Positions 61,430-64,000 of a stretch of 64,000 nucleotides of DNA are shown one piece after another; position 1 is the stretch's first letter; each line of letters begins with the position of its first letter. The notes beneath the pieces were generated by a model that was not told the origin of the DNA, made no database searches, and saw nothing but the letters and a program-made list of their open reading frames with translations. Source of the stretch: Piper betle (lineage: Eukaryota > Streptophyta > Magnoliopsida > Piperales > Piperaceae). The translations under genes and the position numbers were made by a program. The stretch is taken from the NCBI GenBank assembly GCA_033002965.1, contig JAURVB010014535.1, positions 62,001 to 126,000 on the forward strand, in the 5' to 3' direction.

Positions 61430-62474
61430 GGGTAATTTCGTAATAAAAATTTGAGTCGCTCCCAACTCGAGTCAATATTACGAAATATATCCCGAAAAAT
61501 ATAAAAAATATAATAAAATATCATAAAATAAAATAATTGAGTTCTAATAGATTATTTTATCTTATGGCATTTTAATCTATTTTTTAATATATTTTTGGGA
61601 TTTATTTCATAATATTAACTCGAGTCGGGATCGAGTCATATTTTTATTACAAAACTACCCTTCTCAAAAATATGAAAAAAATAGGGTAAAATACCATAAA
61701 ATAAAATAATCTATTAAAATTCAATTATTTTATTTTTATGATATTTTCTTCTATTTTTATATTTTTAGGATTTGTTTCATAATATTGACGCTAGTCAGGA
61801 TTGAGTTAAGTTTTTATTAAAAAACTACCCCTGCCCATATCCTTCCCAACTCGTGTCAATATTATGAAATAAATCTCAAAAATATGAAAAAAATAGATTA
61901 AAATATCATAAAATAAAATAATCCATTAAACTTGATTATTTTATTTTATGGTATTTTATTATATTTTTTATATTTTTCGGGATATATTTTATAATATTGA
62001 CTCGAATCGGAAGCGAGTCAAATTTTTATTATGAAACTACCCCTGCCCATTTCCTCCTCCCTCCCTGTTTCGTCGGTGACTGTGTTTTTCCATCACTGTT
62101 TTGCCATGACACCCGACCGCTGGTGACCTCGAGAGCGAGTCAAGCTTTGATTACCTTGCTATATATTTATTTCACAATATTTTTTATATTTATAAAATAT
62201 TTTGTAATATTGACTCGTTCATGACTAGAGTTAATATTACAAAATAAATATATAAAATATATAAAATAATTTTCCAATAAAAACTTGACTCTAGTAATGA
62301 ATGAGTTAAGTTTTTATTACAAAATTATTTTATATTTTTTTAAATTTTATTTCGTAATATTAACTCGAGTCGGGAGCGAGTCAAATTTTTATTACAAAAT
62401 TATTTTATATATTCTTTTAAATTTATTTTGTAATATTAGCTCGAGTTGGAAGTTGGTCAATTTTTTATTATGAA

Positions 62475-62536
<62 letters not shown>

Positions 62537-63010
62537 TTATTTCGTAATATTAACTCTAGTCGGGAATGAGTTAATTTTTTATTATAAAATTATTTTATAT
62601 ATTTTTTAAATTTTATTTCTTAATATTGACTCGTATCAGGACAAGTTAAGTTTTTATTACGAAATAAAATTTTAAAAATAAACTAACTCTATCAAGTTTT
62701 TTAAAAAAATTTATTTTAAAATATTGACTCGAGTCAGGAGCGAGTCAAGTTTTTATTACGAAATTATTTTATTATTTTTAATTTATTTTGTAATAAAAAC
62801 TTGGCTCGGTCCTGTATAGGAAAGAGTCAAAATTTTTATTATAAAATTATTTTTTATTTTTTAAATTTAATTCGTAATATTAACTCGAATCGGGCCTGAG
62901 TCAAGTTTTTATTATGATATTAATTTATTTCTTTAAAATTTATTTCGTAATAAAAAACTTGACTCGAGTCGGGAGTGAGTAAAGTTTTTATTAAGAAATT
63001 ACCCCCGACC
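61430..63010. repeat. Array of palindromic GACTCGAG/GAGTCAA repeats, part 2
   Basis: About 16 further copies lie at about 61,445, 61,615, 61,790, 61,850, 61,995, 62,210, 62,290, 62,360, 62,435, 62,545, 62,625, 62,715, 62,800, 62,885 and 62,950. The best preserved carry CGTAATATTAACTCGAGTC, GGGAGCGAGTCAA and TTTTTATTACGAAATT. Most are in the orientation of the second half of part 1. (ATT)n and (TA)n tracts interrupt the array at 62,476-62,531. Confidence 0.85.
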
Positions 63011-63359
63011 TTCTCCCCTATTTCTTCCCCTTCCCCTGCCTAACGATCGCCCCTGCTCCCACTGATTTGCCGTGCCACCCTTATCGCTGGCGACCTCGCC
63101 GCCGACCGCCTGCTGCCAGCTAGCTACGCCGCTTCCATGTGCTGTCGCTGCATTGCCAATCTCACAATTTGACGCTCCTGACTCGCTCCCAACAGAGCCG
63201 CCCCTGTTCGATCCCACCGTCGGCGACGCCACACCTTGGGCCGCAGCCGCCCGCCAGCCAAATGTTGCCGCTGAAAAAGACATCACAAGCCGCTGATGAT
63301 GTGGAATGGGAGCGGGCATGACCGGGGCGGCAGCGGCGGCGCGGGGAGGGGGAAGGAAA

Positions 63360-63424
63360 GGTCCGGACCGACGTCGCGCTCGAGGCCGAAGTCGGAGGGG
63401 TCGAGGAAGACTCCAGCGCGGAGG
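63360..63424 (-). pseudogene. Captured EID1-like fragment 2
   Basis: On the minus strand this segment matches the EID1-like gene at 31,521-31,585 at about 56 of 65 positions by eye. It reads FLDPSDFGLERDVGPDLSF against LLDHSDLGLERDIGPDHSF. Weaker similarity continues into the neighbouring GCC-rich stretch. Fragment 1 is closer to this fragment than either is to the gene, including an identical run of about 29 nt. Confidence 0.65.
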
Positions 63425-63690
63425 GGCGGGGAGGAAGCGGGGAGGGGCGGGAGGAAGCGGGGAGGGGCGGGAGCGGCGGGAGGAAGACGCCGGCGCGGAG
63501 GGGCGGGGAGCGGCAGGGCGCGGCGGGGAAAGGGCCGCGGCGGCTAGAGAACGGAAGAAACAGGGGGCGGGGGTTGTGCTCGTTTTAATTTCCAGCCGTT
63601 GGATTATCATCCAACGGCTGGAAAATGCAGCCATCTTGGCTGTGTTGGAGGACAGCATTCTTTTTTCCATATATATATATATATATATAT

Positions 63691-64000
63691 TCTCTATATT
63701 AATTAATATTTTTTTCTCATCTTCAATTAATTAATTTAACAAGACGGAGAGTGGTGAAGTTTTTTTACAATAAAAATAAAAATAGCCATAGTGAAGGGTA
63801 CAAATGTTTGTGTGAGTGTGTTTCTTTTCTTCTTCCAAGAACCAAGATCATGGCTTCCTGCAACTATGTGACTATTTTATATACTTAGAAGATGAGATAA
63901 TATCAATTGTATAATAGCAAGCTTGAGCTTGACTCAGCATCCACCAACCCAGTGTGATTTTATATTTAAGTTTTCAGAGATTTTCATGTTATATTATACG
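63691..64000. other. AT-rich DNA at the right edge
   Basis: Nothing recognisable is seen in the last 310 bp beyond the (TA)n tract. Confidence 0.4.

Larger units (their letters stand above)
60820..63690. mobile_element. (TA)n-bounded composite element B with EID1-like fragments
   Basis: The element shares the (TA)n tract at 60,807-60,819 with element A and ends at the tract 63,669-63,690. The ends resemble each other in inverted orientation: AGAAAGAATTATTGTGCTG...ACAGCCAGCTTGGCTGTG on the left, and GGAAAAAAGAATGCTGTCC...ACAGCCAAGATGGCTG on the right when read on the opposite strand. A hairpin CAGCCGTTGGATTATC/ATCCAACGGCTG lies at 63,594-63,623. GC-rich stretches occupy 60,950-61,430 and 63,010-63,590, with palindromic repeats between them. 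Two short pieces resemble the EID1-like gene in antisense. Confidence 0.6.

Noticed and set aside
62999..63670. 223-codon minus-strand ORF
   Set aside because: It runs through the hairpin and end of a transposon, and the EID1-like piece inside it is in another frame.
1..64000. tRNA, rRNA or other structured RNA genes
   Set aside because: No cloverleaf-like or rRNA-like stretch was noticed by reading; a dedicated search was not possible.

Overview
The window is a piece of nuclear genome from a flowering plant, most likely a monocot. It has spliced genes with GT-AG introns, plant-specific families (LIN-like WD40, EID1, RFI2, PMEI, SASA esterases), GC-rich coding in some genes (EID1, the 246-aa gene) against very AT-rich intergenic DNA, and an Athila-type Ty3/gypsy relic. 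I cannot name the species.

Layout. 1-486 (+): last three exons of the spliceosomal core protein SmD2. 861-1451 (-): a secreted pectin methylesterase/invertase inhibitor. 1.5-12.7 kb: transposon-rich intergenic DNA, including an LTR-like block (5.5-7.7 kb), a CACTA-like end (10.6 kb) and a foldback element between two (TA)n tracts that carries six GC-rich 91-bp tandem repeats (11.3-12.3 kb). 12,697-18,210 (-): an intact 17-exon LIN-like WD40 gene (1286 aa, no U-box). 19,871-20,818: a 948-bp non-autonomous hAT element with a perfect 8-bp target-site duplication. 21,207-23,502 (-): a two-exon plant-specific gene of unknown function. 25,474-25,833 (+): a small membrane protein. 26,728-27,787 (-): an ER-type DnaJ/DUF1977 co-chaperone with one frameshift. 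31,255-32,181 (+): an EID1-like F-box gene with four mutually compensating frameshifts. 36,306-41,374 (+): an RFI2-like RING E3 gene with six exons and two frameshifts. 42,754-44,290 (+): an intact TCTP gene with five exons. 44,633-45,695 and 46,486-47,492 (-): a tandem pair of SASA-domain esterase genes, the first decayed and the second intact. 48.8-58.1 kb: a hAT-like element with 11-bp inverted repeats holding an LTR fragment, then a degenerate Athila-like retrotransposon. 58.37-63.67 kb: two adjacent (TA)n-bounded composite elements full of a repeated palindromic module, with fragments resembling EID1.

Functional themes. SmD2 (splicing), TCTP (growth and translation) and the DnaJ protein are housekeeping. 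EID1 and RFI2, both E3-ligase components of red/far-red light signalling, lie about 4 kb apart on the same strand. The remaining genes are unrelated neighbours, as usual in plants.

The most unusual signal is a quasi-palindrome centred on TTGACTCGAGTC...GAGTCAA and flanked by TTCGTAAT/ATTACGAA, followed by a pyrimidine-rich then GC-rich module. About 30 degenerate copies lie at 58.8-63.0 kb, and single copies sit inside a hAT element and two LTR-like blocks, so one module recurs across unrelated transposon classes. Single-base frameshifts in EID1, RFI2, DnaJ and SASA copy 1, several at mononucleotide runs, mean that consensus errors must be excluded before calling those genes dead.
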